Both the position numbers and the translations under genes were made by a program. From Bacteroidales bacterium (GTDB lineage Bacteria; Bacteroidota; Bacteroidia; Bacteroidales; ML635J-15), in contig JAITXI010000128.1 of assembly GCA_031284905.1 (NCBI GenBank), positions 1 through 41,576 of the forward strand: a DNA stretch of 41,576 nt. Reading direction: 5' to 3'. This document shows positions 21,311 through 30,475 of the stretch, piece by piece; position 1 is the first letter of the stretch, and every line of letters begins with the position of its first letter. The notes beneath the pieces were generated by a model. That model was given only the letters and a program-made list of their open reading frames with translations. It did not search any database and was not told the DNA's origin.

Positions 21311-21549
21311 TTAAATCTAATCTGCAAAAATTGTAGTAACCTAAAATTCATACTAAATTGCTAAGTAGTTAAGATTAAACAATATTTTTTAACAATAAAT
21401 AAGTCTAAATGCCATATTGTAGATATTATTTACTAATTTTATAGCGTTTCAGTATCAGTGATATATATAAGTTTTTATCAATTTTAATGAAAAATTATTT
21501 ACATATATTACTGAATATTAAATATTTGTGAAAATTTTTGCGGATTTAA
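21311..21549. repeat. MITE-like intergenic element with imperfect terminal inverted repeats (TTAAATC...CGCAAAAATT)
   Basis: Left end TTAAATCtaatCTGCAAAAATT; right end AAATTTTTGCGGATTTAA (reverse complement TTAAATCCGCAAAAATTT); no coding capacity. Confidence 0.5.
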
Positions 21550-21561
21550 GATAATTGTTAA

Positions 21562-22653
21562 TCATCTCCTACAAAATTCTCCCACTACAGCAAAATGGTC
21601 AGAATAATTTTTCTTAATAACTTTATGACTGATACATTTATATTTATCATCAAAAAATATATAGTCGATTCGTTGTTTTATTTTTGAGTATTTCCAAGTA
21701 AAATCCGAAAGATGTCCTCGTTTTACATAGCTATCACTCAAATTATTCTTTATTTGGTTGTAAGAATAGCTGTTTGGAATATCATTAAAATCGCCACAAA
21801 CAAATTTTTGATAATTACAAGAATCAATTTTATTTTTTAGCAAATCGGCTTGTGTCGCTCTTTGTCGACATGATTTTAAATATTTAATTAAAACATTTTT
21901 AAATCCTTTAATTTCTGAATTTTTAATACTGTCGCTGTTTAATTGTTCAATAACTGCGTAATCATCTTTACCGAAATGAATTGATTGCAAATGGCAATTA
22001 AAAATTCGGATAGTATCATTTTCTTTTACGACATCGGCAAAAGCAAAGCCATTAGAACTTTTTTCAAATTTTTGAGAAAAAGTATTAATAATTGGATATT
22101 TTGAAACAATTACTAATCCGAAATTTTGTTTTCCAACGGCAGTAGTAAACGGAATCTTGTAAATAAATTTTGTATTTAAAATTTGAACAATTGAATCAAC
22201 TGTTATAAAATTGTTATTGTAATTATTCCAATATGCTTCTTGTAAACATAAAATGTCGGGATTTTCGGTTTTTATTAAATTTAAAATATTTGGTTTTATC
22301 GAATTATCATTCCAATTGTAAAGTCCGAAAACTTTCACATTATAAGTCATAATTTTTAATTCGGGAGCAACTTTACTATTTGGTGTCAGATAAGATTGGA
22401 TAGGTAAGATATTAATTATAAATTTGAAAGTAACGATAATTGCAATAAGTGGCAATAAAGAAATTTTCCAATTTATGAAAACCCATAAAATTATAAAAAA
22501 AATATTTATCAATAGGAGCACAAAGTAGAAAACTGGAATAATGCTTAATGATGGGTGATTGTCAGGACTGTTGTTTGTGAGAAAATAACAAAGGAGCAAG
22601 CATATAACGAATAATACGTTAATAACCAACAATATGAACTTGACTTTTTTCAT
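21562..22653 (-). CDS. Endonuclease/exonuclease/phosphatase family protein with N-terminal membrane segments
   Basis: KIMTYNVKVFG, DILCLQEAYW, FVCGDFNDIPNS, RIDYIFFDD, YSDHFAVVGEF; N-terminal TM helices. Confidence 0.9.
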   Translation of the reverse strand: MKKVKFILLVINVLFVICLLLCYFLTNNSPDNHPSLSIIPVFYFVLLLINIFFIILWVFINWKISLLPLIAIIVTFKFIINILPIQSYLTPNSKVAPELKIMTYNVKVFGLYNWNDNSIKPNILNLIKTENPDILCLQEAYWNNYNNNFITVDSIVQILNTKFIYKIPFTTAVGKQNFGLVIVSKYPIINTFSQKFEKSSNGFAFADVVKENDTIRIFNCHLQSIHFGKDDYAVIEQLNSDSIKNSEIKGFKNVLIKYLKSCRQRATQADLLKNKIDSCNYQKFVCGDFNDIPNSYSYNQIKNNLSDSYVKRGHLSDFTWKYSKIKQRIDYIFFDDKYKCISHKVIKKNYSDHFAVVGEFCRR

Positions 22654-22656
22654 AAA

Positions 22657-23547
22657 TTATTTTTGAAAGAATAATTTTTTTTCTTCTTCAGTTAAACTTG
22701 AATATCCGGATAATTTAACTTTTTCGATAATTTCGTCCATTTTTTTTGAATTTTCGTTTTTTGGATTTGATTTTTTGTTGTTTGTAGAAGAAGTTTTTTT
22801 ATTAACTTTTATTTTTGGTTCTGGTTTAAAAATGCTTTTAACTCCATCAAAAAAAGTTAAAAGTCCTTTGGTTATATCAATATTTTTTGTATAAAGAGAA
22901 CTGAATAAAAACCCAAAAGTTGCACCGCCTAAATGAGCAATATGACCACCTGCATTTCCTTGAGGGATACTTAATAAATCTAATATTATTATAAAAATTG
23001 CAACATAAATCAGTTTTATTTGTCCAAAGATAAATAAATTTACTTTTAGATTTTTCATGAGGAAAGAAATTGCCATTACTACTGCTATAATTGAGGCAGA
23101 TGCTCCTATTGCGATAGAATTTGATTTTATAGTAGTAAAAACAGGAATAATATTATATGCAAGAATAAAAAATATTGCTCCGGAAATTCCCCCCATAATA
23201 TAAACTCCAAGTAATTGACGATTTGTGAGATATGTTAAGAAAATTTTTCCAAACGTAAATAAAATCAATAAGTTAAATAATAAATGAAGAAAATTTTCAT
23301 GGGTAAACATATAAGTTATTATCGTCCATGGCTTTTTTAATAAAAGTAGTGGATTTGCCGGTATTGCAAGATAATCAATAATTTTAAAAGTAGAAGAATT
23401 TGAAAGATACTGACTGAGATTTATAAGTCCGATAATTATAAAAATAACAACATTTATATAAATAAGAATTTGGAGGTTATTTTGAACCTTTAAATATTTT
23501 TTTAGTTGATTAAGGATGTTGCCTATGTTGAGGGTTTTGTCGTTCAT
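22657..23547 (-). CDS. Rhomboid family intramembrane serine protease (downstream copy)
   Basis: FTHENFLHLLFNLL, GASASIIAV (GxSx), AGGHIAHLGGATFGF. Confidence 0.9.
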   Translation of the reverse strand: MNDKTLNIGNILNQLKKYLKVQNNLQILIYINVVIFIIIGLINLSQYLSNSSTFKIIDYLAIPANPLLLLKKPWTIITYMFTHENFLHLLFNLLILFTFGKIFLTYLTNRQLLGVYIMGGISGAIFFILAYNIIPVFTTIKSNSIAIGASASIIAVVMAISFLMKNLKVNLFIFGQIKLIYVAIFIIILDLLSIPQGNAGGHIAHLGGATFGFLFSSLYTKNIDITKGLLTFFDGVKSIFKPEPKIKVNKKTSSTNNKKSNPKNENSKKMDEIIEKVKLSGYSSLTEEEKKLFFQK

Positions 23548-23560
23548 TTTTTATAGTAAA

Positions 23561-24316
23561 TTAATTCCAACGGTTAATACTTTTTTGTTTCCAGATAAAG
23601 ATAAATATTAAACCGAAAAGCATTCCACCTAAATGAGCAAAATGAGCTACGTGATCGCTTTCACTGTTTATAAATCCGAGTCCTAATTCGATAATAAAAA
23701 ATCCAATCAATAACCATTTTGCTTTTATTGGAATTGGGATAAACATAATGTACATAGGAGCATTCGGGAAATACATTGCAAAAGCAAGCATTAAGCCATA
23801 GATTGCACCCGAAGCGCCAACAGTTGGAATGTGTAGTAGTAAGTTTAAGTTTCCTAATTCACCAATATAATTCTTTCCAAGTTGCAAAGTTGTTAATCCA
23901 TTATCCAAAATCATTTGATATGCGTCAGGAGAAATAGCATTAACTTCAATCAAAGAATGTTTTATTCTGATATATTGAACTAACATGTTTATTGCAGCAG
24001 CTCCGAAACCCGTAACGAAATAATAAATAAAAAATCTTTGAGAACCCCAAACTCTTTCCAAAATTGACCCAAACATATACAATGCAAACATATTGAAAAA
24101 CAAATGAGTAAAACTACCATGCATAAACATGTGAGTAATTACTTGAAATGGCTTAAAATAAGGAGATTGTGGTGGAAATATTCCTAAAATAAAACCTAAA
24201 TCGATTCCTTTTATTTGTAAAAGCCATGTAATAACATAAAGTGCTATATTTATTAATAATAAATATTTTGTAATAGGGGGAAGGGCTGATAAAATATTTT
24301 GTCGTTGGAAAGTCAT
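23561..24316 (-). CDS. Rhomboid family intramembrane serine protease (upstream copy)
   Basis: MFMHGSFTHLFFNMFALYMFG, VGASGAIYGLMLAF, DHVAHFAHLGGMLFG. Confidence 0.93.
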   Translation of the reverse strand: MTFQRQNILSALPPITKYLLLINIALYVITWLLQIKGIDLGFILGIFPPQSPYFKPFQVITHMFMHGSFTHLFFNMFALYMFGSILERVWGSQRFFIYYFVTGFGAAAINMLVQYIRIKHSLIEVNAISPDAYQMILDNGLTTLQLGKNYIGELGNLNLLLHIPTVGASGAIYGLMLAFAMYFPNAPMYIMFIPIPIKAKWLLIGFFIIELGLGFINSESDHVAHFAHLGGMLFGLIFIFIWKQKSINRWN

Positions 24317-24322
24317 AAAAAT

Positions 24323-26146
24323 TTATTTAAATATTGTTTCAATTTCTTCGATACTAAAAGTTTTAATTATTTTTTTTCCGTCTTCGGTATAATTTTGGTT
24401 GGAAGATTTAATTAATTGTCCAAAAAGATTTTCCATTTCTTGTTCGTTTAGTTGAGTTCCTTTTTTCATAGCGGTAGCTTTTGCAAGCGAAAGAGCTATT
24501 TTTTCGTTAATTACAAGTTTCATATCTTTTTGATATTCAGTATAAACGAAAAGCATGTTTTCAAGAATTTCGAGAGGATTATTTGTTCCGATATTATTCG
24601 GAACTCCTGAAATTTTATATTTATCTTTTTCTTCTAAAGAAATTTCAAAACCTAATGAATTTAGTTGCGGAAGAATTTCAGGCATAATCGTTAAACAAGT
24701 TGCCGGAGGAGTATAAATTAGAGGAAATAGTATTTGTTGAATAGCATTTTTTTCTTGTTGGAGAGAAAATAAATATTTGTCATATAAGATTCGTTCATGT
24801 GCTCGTTTTTGATGAATTATTAGTAAGCCCAAAAGAGAAGAAGTGAGTATATATGTATTTTTCAGTTGAAAAAAATTTGTTTTTTGATACGGTTTTTCAT
24901 TAATATAATCAGAGCCAAAATTTAGTTGATTTTCATTATTTTGAAATATTTTTTCATCATTATATTTGCTACTTTCAAAAAGAGCAGTCCAATCTTTTGG
25001 GACAGATCCGTTGTTTCTGTAAGTTTCTTTTAGATTGTCCGCAGAAAAAGGATTGTAAGTGAAGTCGATTTTTTGAGTAGGTGGTATTATTTTTGTTGAT
25101 GATGTTATAATAGCATCTCGGGCAATATCTTCTTCAAAATACATATTTGGTACAATGTCGTATTTTCCAAAAGCCTGTTTTACAGTAGCTTGTAAAATTT
25201 GAAAAATATGTTGTTCGTCTTCAAATTTTATTTCTGTTTTTGTCGGATGAATGTTAATATCAATTTTTTCACAAGGAACATCAAAGTAGATAAAATATGA
25301 AGGATTGTCGCCTTCTTTGATAAGTTTATCATAAGCTAATAAAACAGCCTTTCGAAAATATGGGTGATTCATATATCGGTTGTTTACGAAAAAAAATTGT
25401 TCGTTTGATGCTTTTTTAGTTTTTTCCGGAAGAGAAATAAAACCTTTGATATTTATTATTGAAGTTTTTGTTTCTATATCTATTAAACTGGAATTCAATT
25501 TTGACCCGAAAGTATTTAATATTCGTTGTTTGGTATTTTCGGTAACAAGTTGTAATTCTGTTTTATCGTCGAATACTACTAAAAATTTAATTTTTGGATT
25601 TGTTAAAACAATTCTATAGATTTCTGTTTTTATGTGTTTTAGTTCTATTTGGTCGGTTTTTAGGAATTTTCGGCGTGCCGGAATATTGAAAAACAAGTTT
25701 TTTATAATAAAATTTGTTCCAATTGAGCATTGTTCGGTTTCTTGCGATATAATTGAAGAGCCGGAAATTATTATTTTTGTCCCGATTTCATCTGTTTCGC
25801 GTTTAGTTTTTAGTTCAACTTCAGCAACGGCAGCGATAGAAGCTAATGCTTCACCTCGAAATCCCATAGTTTTTAATGAAAATAAATCGTCTGCGGATTT
25901 TATTTTTGAAGTAGCATGGCGTTCAAAAGCCATTCTTGCATCTGTAGGAGACATTCCTTTGCCGTTATCTATTATTTGAATAGAAGTTCTTCCGGCATTT
26001 TTAATAATTATTTTTATATTATCAGCACCTGCATCTAAAGAATTTTCAACTAATTCTTTTACGACCGATGCCGGACGTTGAATAACTTCCCCTGCTGCAA
26101 TTTGATTTGCAACAAAGTCAGGCAATAATTTTATTACATCTGCCAT
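24323..26146 (-). CDS. mutL: DNA mismatch repair protein MutL
   Basis: IKLLPDFVANQIAAGEVIQRPASVVKELVENSLDAGA, IIDNGKGM, MGFRGEALASIAAVAE, FVNNRYM. Confidence 0.97.
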   Translation of the reverse strand: MADVIKLLPDFVANQIAAGEVIQRPASVVKELVENSLDAGADNIKIIIKNAGRTSIQIIDNGKGMSPTDARMAFERHATSKIKSADDLFSLKTMGFRGEALASIAAVAEVELKTKRETDEIGTKIIISGSSIISQETEQCSIGTNFIIKNLFFNIPARRKFLKTDQIELKHIKTEIYRIVLTNPKIKFLVVFDDKTELQLVTENTKQRILNTFGSKLNSSLIDIETKTSIINIKGFISLPEKTKKASNEQFFFVNNRYMNHPYFRKAVLLAYDKLIKEGDNPSYFIYFDVPCEKIDINIHPTKTEIKFEDEQHIFQILQATVKQAFGKYDIVPNMYFEEDIARDAIITSSTKIIPPTQKIDFTYNPFSADNLKETYRNNGSVPKDWTALFESSKYNDEKIFQNNENQLNFGSDYINEKPYQKTNFFQLKNTYILTSSLLGLLIIHQKRAHERILYDKYLFSLQQEKNAIQQILFPLIYTPPATCLTIMPEILPQLNSLGFEISLEEKDKYKISGVPNNIGTNNPLEILENMLFVYTEYQKDMKLVINEKIALSLAKATAMKKGTQLNEQEMENLFGQLIKSSNQNYTEDGKKIIKTFSIEEIETIFK

Positions 26147-26160
26147 CTTTTTCTATTTTA

Positions 26161-26475
26161 TTATTTTGAAAAAAAGACAGATAAAAATCCTTGTCCGTAG
26201 TTATAAAGATACCATACAGCAAAAATTAAAAAAAATATTATCAAGATAGACCTGGTTGTAGAGCCTTTTTTCCTTTTATGTTTTCTTCTTGTTGTCGAAG
26301 CCATTTGACTTTTAATTATTGAACCGGGTACATATTCAATTTCAGAATTATCTTTACCTGCACGAAGTGCATCTAATTTTTTCTTGCGACTTTCTGCCTC
26401 AGCATCGTAGAAACGTGTTTGATAATTGAACGTTTTATGTTTCGGAGGTTTGAAAAAAAAATCTAACATTCCCAT
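26161..26475 (-). CDS. Small membrane-anchored hypothetical protein
   Basis: ORF track; basic N-terminal region and one C-terminal TM helix (SILIIFFLIFAVWYLYNYG). Confidence 0.7.
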   Translation of the reverse strand: MGMLDFFFKPPKHKTFNYQTRFYDAEAESRKKKLDALRAGKDNSEIEYVPGSIIKSQMASTTRRKHKRKKGSTTRSILIIFFLIFAVWYLYNYGQGFLSVFFSK

Positions 26476-26565
26476 TGTTAATATATTTTATACAAAAATA
26501 GTATTTTTTTGTGAAAAATACTACATTAATAATAACTTAAAATGATATTCTAATTAAAAAATAGT

Positions 26566-26635
26566 TGTCCAACTAGGATTCGAACCCAGACAAACAGAAC
26601 CAGAATCTGTGGTGCTACCATTACACAATTGGACA
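26566..26635 (-). tRNA. tRNA-Gln (anticodon CTG)
   Basis: Cloverleaf by eye on the minus strand: acceptor TGTCCAA/TTGGACA, anticodon arm ACAGA-TTCTGGT-TCTGT, T-arm CTGGG-TTCGAAT-CCTAG. Confidence 0.9.
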
Positions 26636-26710
26636 GTAAATTTTTTACAAAAGTAATATTTTTAATAATATTTGTGAAATATTTTTGATTAATTTTGTAA
26701 AAATATTTTT

Positions 26711-27079
26711 ATGAATAAGATTATTTTTCAAGGAATGAAATTTTATGCTTTTGTTGGGCATTTTGAAACGGAAAAAATTGTTGGTGTTAGTATTGAAATA
26801 GATTTAACACTTTGGGTAAAGTCAAAAATGGCTCAAATTTCTGACAATATTGATGACGCCTTAAATTATCAAGATGTTTATGCGAAAATTTGTGAAGTTA
26901 TTTGTCAAAATAAAACAAATTTAATTGAATATTTGGCTGAAATAATTATTCAAAATTTGTTTTGTGAGTTTCCGAAAATTAAAAAAATGAAAATTTATTT
27001 AAGAAAAATTAATCCACAAATGAGCGGACAAATTGATTCTGTAGGAGTTGAGATAATAGAGCGTAAAACGCTTCGTTAA
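26711..27079 (+). CDS. folB: Dihydroneopterin aldolase
   Basis: FQGMKFYAFVGHFETEKIVGVSIEIDL, ALNYQDVYAKICEV, NLIEYLAEIIIQNL. Confidence 0.88.
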   Translation: MNKIIFQGMKFYAFVGHFETEKIVGVSIEIDLTLWVKSKMAQISDNIDDALNYQDVYAKICEVICQNKTNLIEYLAEIIIQNLFCEFPKIKKMKIYLRKINPQMSGQIDSVGVEIIERKTLR

Positions 27080-27158
27080 AAAGCATGGATAAATGGACAA
27101 ACAGTTTAGGTCAAGCGGTAAATAAAAAAGGACGAACGCCCTTTGCGATTTCTGATGC

Positions 27159-27296
27159 TTATGATTGTTGTTTTACATATTTCTTCTTCCAAATTTCGCC
27201 TTGTTTTTTCACCGCTTTGCGCCAAACAAAAGTATATTTGTTCGTTTTTGACTCTATTTTTGTGCCGTTTGATAAAACTCGTTCAAATTCAAAGTG
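27159..27296 (-). pseudogene. Remnant of a coding sequence (C-terminal fragment, no start)
   Basis: 45-codon open stretch HFEFERVLSNGTKIESKTNKYTFVWRKAVKKQGEIWKKKYVKQQS*, preceded in frame by TAA with no ATG. Confidence 0.35.
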
Positions 27297-27356
27297 TTAA
27301 TTGCCTAAAAATTAAGAACTTGCATGCCGGATATACATATAAAACCCTCTTTCTGA

Positions 27357-27392
27357 TTACATAATATAAATATTGGGTTGGATATTATGTAA
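27357..27392. terminator. Perfect 11-bp inverted repeat between convergent genes (possible bidirectional terminator)
   Basis: TTACATAATAT-(14 nt)-ATATTATGTAA; not followed by a strong T-run on either strand. Confidence 0.35.
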
Positions 27393-27456
27393 ATATTTGC
27401 AATTCATATATATACAAACCTTCAAATTCCTAAATATTTTTTGGATAGTTTCTTGT

Positions 27457-28314
27457 TTATTCATAATAAACATATTCATATTTAAAAATTGTGTCATCTT
27501 GATAATCTATGAAAGAATGAGGGTGCTCTTCAATAATATTATTATTCTCATCAAATAAAGTTTTAGTTTGACGAATTTTTGCTCCATTACTGGCATATAG
27601 TGTTTCTATAAGGGCTTTTTCTTCTTTGCTGTATTCATTTTTAATTATAGTCCCTGACATAGATTGCTGTTCGATTATTTTATTTTCTTCGTCATAAATA
27701 TTTTTTGACCAATCAATAATTTTTCCCTTTCCATTATAAACAATAGTTTGAATAACATTTCCTAATTCGTTATAAGAATAATTATAAGATTTTTCTAATT
27801 TCTTTTTGTCGTCATATTCTTCATTCATCAAAACCTTTCCATTGTCGTTATATGAAGTTTTTGTCATAGACATAAGTTTGTCATCTTCGTCGAAAACTTG
27901 TTTGCTGATAACTTCTTTTTTATCGTTATATTCAATTATTACAGTCTCTTCAATTTTATTAGATTCGTCAAAAGATGTTATAGTTAATTTGTTGGTGTTT
28001 TTGTCGAAATTATAGTCTTTTGTAGAACACCATCCTGCTTCCGAAACGATTTTAAGTTGAATCAATTCTCCTTCTAAATAAATATAATGTTTTTTTTCAC
28101 CACTGTTTTCATCCATATAATTATTTTTCTCAATAATAAGTCTTCCTGCTTCAGAATATTCAGCTATATATTCATAAATTATTATTTCGTCAATATCATA
28201 TTCGAGAAGAGATATTAATTTTTCATTTTCGTCATATTCTTTTATTTCTGAAAAAAATGGCTCATTATTAGCTATTTGAGTAAATTTTTTTATAAAATGA
28301 ATTTTATTTGGCAT
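27457..28314 (-). CDS. Cytoplasmic YD/MORN-like repeat hypothetical protein
   Basis: ORF track; about 20-aa repeats of the type 'YNDxGKVLxxExYDxxxK', 'YNELGNVIQTIVYNGKGKI'; no signal peptide. Confidence 0.65.
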   Translation of the reverse strand: MPNKIHFIKKFTQIANNEPFFSEIKEYDENEKLISLLEYDIDEIIIYEYIAEYSEAGRLIIEKNNYMDENSGEKKHYIYLEGELIQLKIVSEAGWCSTKDYNFDKNTNKLTITSFDESNKIEETVIIEYNDKKEVISKQVFDEDDKLMSMTKTSYNDNGKVLMNEEYDDKKKLEKSYNYSYNELGNVIQTIVYNGKGKIIDWSKNIYDEENKIIEQQSMSGTIIKNEYSKEEKALIETLYASNGAKIRQTKTLFDENNNIIEEHPHSFIDYQDDTIFKYEYVYYE

Positions 28315-28388
28315 AAATTATTTTTTATTTGTAAAATTAATATAAAAAATTAAAAAAAAATATATAATTTTATAAAAAATTTAAAAAT

Positions 28389-29312
28389 TTGACTGAAAAT
28401 ATATTTTTTTTTATTATTAATCCAAATGCGGGTAATAATGGTGCAAAAAGAGAGTGGGAAACAATTGAAAAATTATTGAAAGATAATAATATTAATTTTG
28501 AATATAAATTTACTGAAGCAACAGGACATGCAGAAGCTATTGTCAAAGAAAAAATTGCAAAAGGATTCAGAAATTTTGTTGTTGTTGGCGGAGATGGAAC
28601 TTTAAATGAAGTATCAAATGGTATTTTCAAACAAAAAGAAGTTCCAACTACTGAAATTTATATTGGGATTTTTAGTATGGGAACAGGTAACGATTGGATA
28701 AGATATTTTAATATTCCTACAGATTACTCTTCTTCAATTGATAGGCTTATTAAAAAACATAGTATTAAACAAGATGTCGGGAAAATTAAATTTCTGTCAG
28801 ATGAGCAAGAAAATGAAGCCTATTTTTTGAATGTTGCGGGGCTTGGATTAGATTCAAAAATTGTTCAATCTACAAATGTAATGAAAGTTAGAGGAAAGCG
28901 AACAAAAATTGCATATTTTCGTTCGTTATTTAAAGGATTTATCAAGTATAAATCACAAATTTTAAAAATTTCAATAGAAGATGAAATTATTGAAGGAAAA
29001 ATTTTGTCAATGAGTATTGGTAATGGAAAATTTTCTGGCGGAGGAATGCAACAAACGCCAAATGCTTTAAATAATGACGGTTTGCTTGATGTTACGATTT
29101 ATCCAAATATGACAAAATTTCAAATAGCACTAGCTATGCCTAAACTTTATAGTGGTAAAATTGAAAAAATTAAGGGTTTGAAAACATATAAAACTACATC
29201 ATTTTCAATTGAAAATTTAGAAAAAACTATTTTTGAAATTGATGGAGAAATTATTGACGGAAAATCCTTTGAAATTTCTATTTTGCCGTTATCTATAAAT
29301 GTAATAATATAA
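28389..29312 (+). CDS. Diacylglycerol/lipid kinase family protein (YegS/DgkB-like), TTG start in the track
   Basis: FFIINPNAGNNGAKREWETI, VVGGDGTLNEVSNGI, IFSMGTGNDWIRYF, GNGKFSGGGMQQTPNALNNDGLLDVTI. Confidence 0.92.
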   Translation: MTENIFFFIINPNAGNNGAKREWETIEKLLKDNNINFEYKFTEATGHAEAIVKEKIAKGFRNFVVVGGDGTLNEVSNGIFKQKEVPTTEIYIGIFSMGTGNDWIRYFNIPTDYSSSIDRLIKKHSIKQDVGKIKFLSDEQENEAYFLNVAGLGLDSKIVQSTNVMKVRGKRTKIAYFRSLFKGFIKYKSQILKISIEDEIIEGKILSMSIGNGKFSGGGMQQTPNALNNDGLLDVTIYPNMTKFQIALAMPKLYSGKIEKIKGLKTYKTTSFSIENLEKTIFEIDGEIIDGKSFEISILPLSINVII

Positions 29313-29403
29313 ATTTACTGTTTTTTAGCAATGTCGGAACGACGACAATACGATAAAAATGCAAAGCAATTATTCTAATGACTAAAAATATAATTTATTT
29401 AAC

Positions 29404-29553
29404 TTTCATAACCGCAGGTCAAACGCTGTGCTATCTCCGATAAATAAATAGAAACAACTACTGCCTCGAAAAGGCAGAATCTTCCAAATATTGACTTTTA
29501 GGCAAAAATCAAGTTTATCGTTTTCCGCGGGTCAATGACCTGCGATTATGAAA
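29404..29553. repeat. Small element with 18-bp terminal inverted repeats and internal hairpins (REP/MITE-like)
   Basis: Left TTTCATAACCGCAGGTCA (29404-29421), right TGACCTGCGATTATGAAA (1 mismatch as inverted repeat); internal hairpin CTGCCT-CGAAA-AGGCAG; palindrome CGCGGGTCA-A-TGACCTGCG at the right end. Confidence 0.6.
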
Positions 29554-29577
29554 AATTTTGTTCTTCAAACAATGCTA

Positions 29578-29891
29578 ACTTATACCAAACAGCTATCAAA
29601 TTATCAAATAATATTATTGTTGAAAATCTACAATATAGGATTTAGACTTATTTATTGTTGAAAAATATTATTTAACCTCACCTACTATGATGGCAATTTT
29701 GTATTAAGAAGTGTTTGATAATAAAAAATATAGAAAAATTACTAAACTTTTTATGAATTGATATTTAATAAATTATATAACTTGAAAAAGTTGAATAATT
29801 AATTTAAAATTCTAAAAGGGTTTAAAATCTACATTATAGTTAAAAAATTTGTTGTTGATTTTAAATATTTTGATAGCTGTTTGATATAAGT
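29578..29891. repeat. MITE-like 314-bp element with 23-bp terminal inverted repeats
   Basis: Left ACTTATACCAAACAGCTATCAAA; right end reverse complement ACTTATATCAAACAGCTATCAAA (1 mismatch); no coding capacity. Confidence 0.6.
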
Positions 29892-29964
29892 AGATGATTT
29901 TGAATATGTTTAGTTGAGCTAACGTTTAAATATTGTGGAACTCATATTCAAAAAAAGAATAAAA

Positions 29965-29985
29965 AAAGCCACAAAAAGTGGCTTT
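29965..29985 (-). terminator. Rho-independent terminator downstream of rplI
   Basis: Minus strand AAAGCCAC-TTTTT-GTGGCTTT followed by TTTTATTCTTTTTTT. Confidence 0.85.
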
Positions 29986-30007
29986 AAAATTGAATGTTAA
30001 TATTTTA

Positions 30008-30460
30008 TTATTCTTCAGGAATAACTTCAAAATCAATATTAACTTTAATATTTTTGTATAGTTTAATGTTAGCGCTATAATTACCAATTTCTTTGATTGT
30101 ATCAAATCCTTTAATAGTAATATTTTTGCGTTCGATAGAATAACCTTGTTTTTCAAGCGATTCTGCAATCATTATTGTATTTACCGAACCAAAAATTTTG
30201 CCGGTAGAACTTGTTTTTGCTGAAATTTTAATTTTTGAAGTTTGAAGTTTTGCTGCTAATTTTTCGGCATCAGCGATTAATTTTGCTTCTTTGTACGCTT
30301 TTTGTTTCATGTTTTCTGCATGAACTTTTTTTGCTGAAGCTGTTGCTAATGTAGCAAATCCTTGAGGAATAAGGTAATTTCTTCCGTAACCCGGTTTTAC
30401 AACAACAATTTCGTCTTTATTACCTAAATTTTCTATGTCTTGTTTTAGTATTAATTCCAT
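30008..30460 (-). CDS. rplI: 50S ribosomal protein L9
   Basis: MELILKQDIENLGNKDEIVVVKPGYGRNYLIPQGFA; gene order rpsF-rpsR-rplI. Confidence 0.97.
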   Translation of the reverse strand: MELILKQDIENLGNKDEIVVVKPGYGRNYLIPQGFATLATASAKKVHAENMKQKAYKEAKLIADAEKLAAKLQTSKIKISAKTSSTGKIFGSVNTIMIAESLEKQGYSIERKNITIKGFDTIKEIGNYSANIKLYKNIKVNIDFEVIPEE

Positions 30461-30475
30461 GATATTCCTCCTTAT

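Noticed and set aside
25632-25979. Plus-strand 115-aa ORF inside mutL
   Set aside because: Antisense to conserved MutL N-terminal motifs; no recognisable family.
27085-27364. Two overlapping plus-strand ORFs (71 and 73 aa) after folB
   Set aside because: They overlap each other in different frames with C/F-rich noise; the minus-strand fragment is the better protein-like reading.
29926-30168. Minus-strand 80-aa ORF overlapping the 3' end of rplI
   Set aside because: Alternate frame of rplI extending through its terminator; repetitive K/I/L composition.
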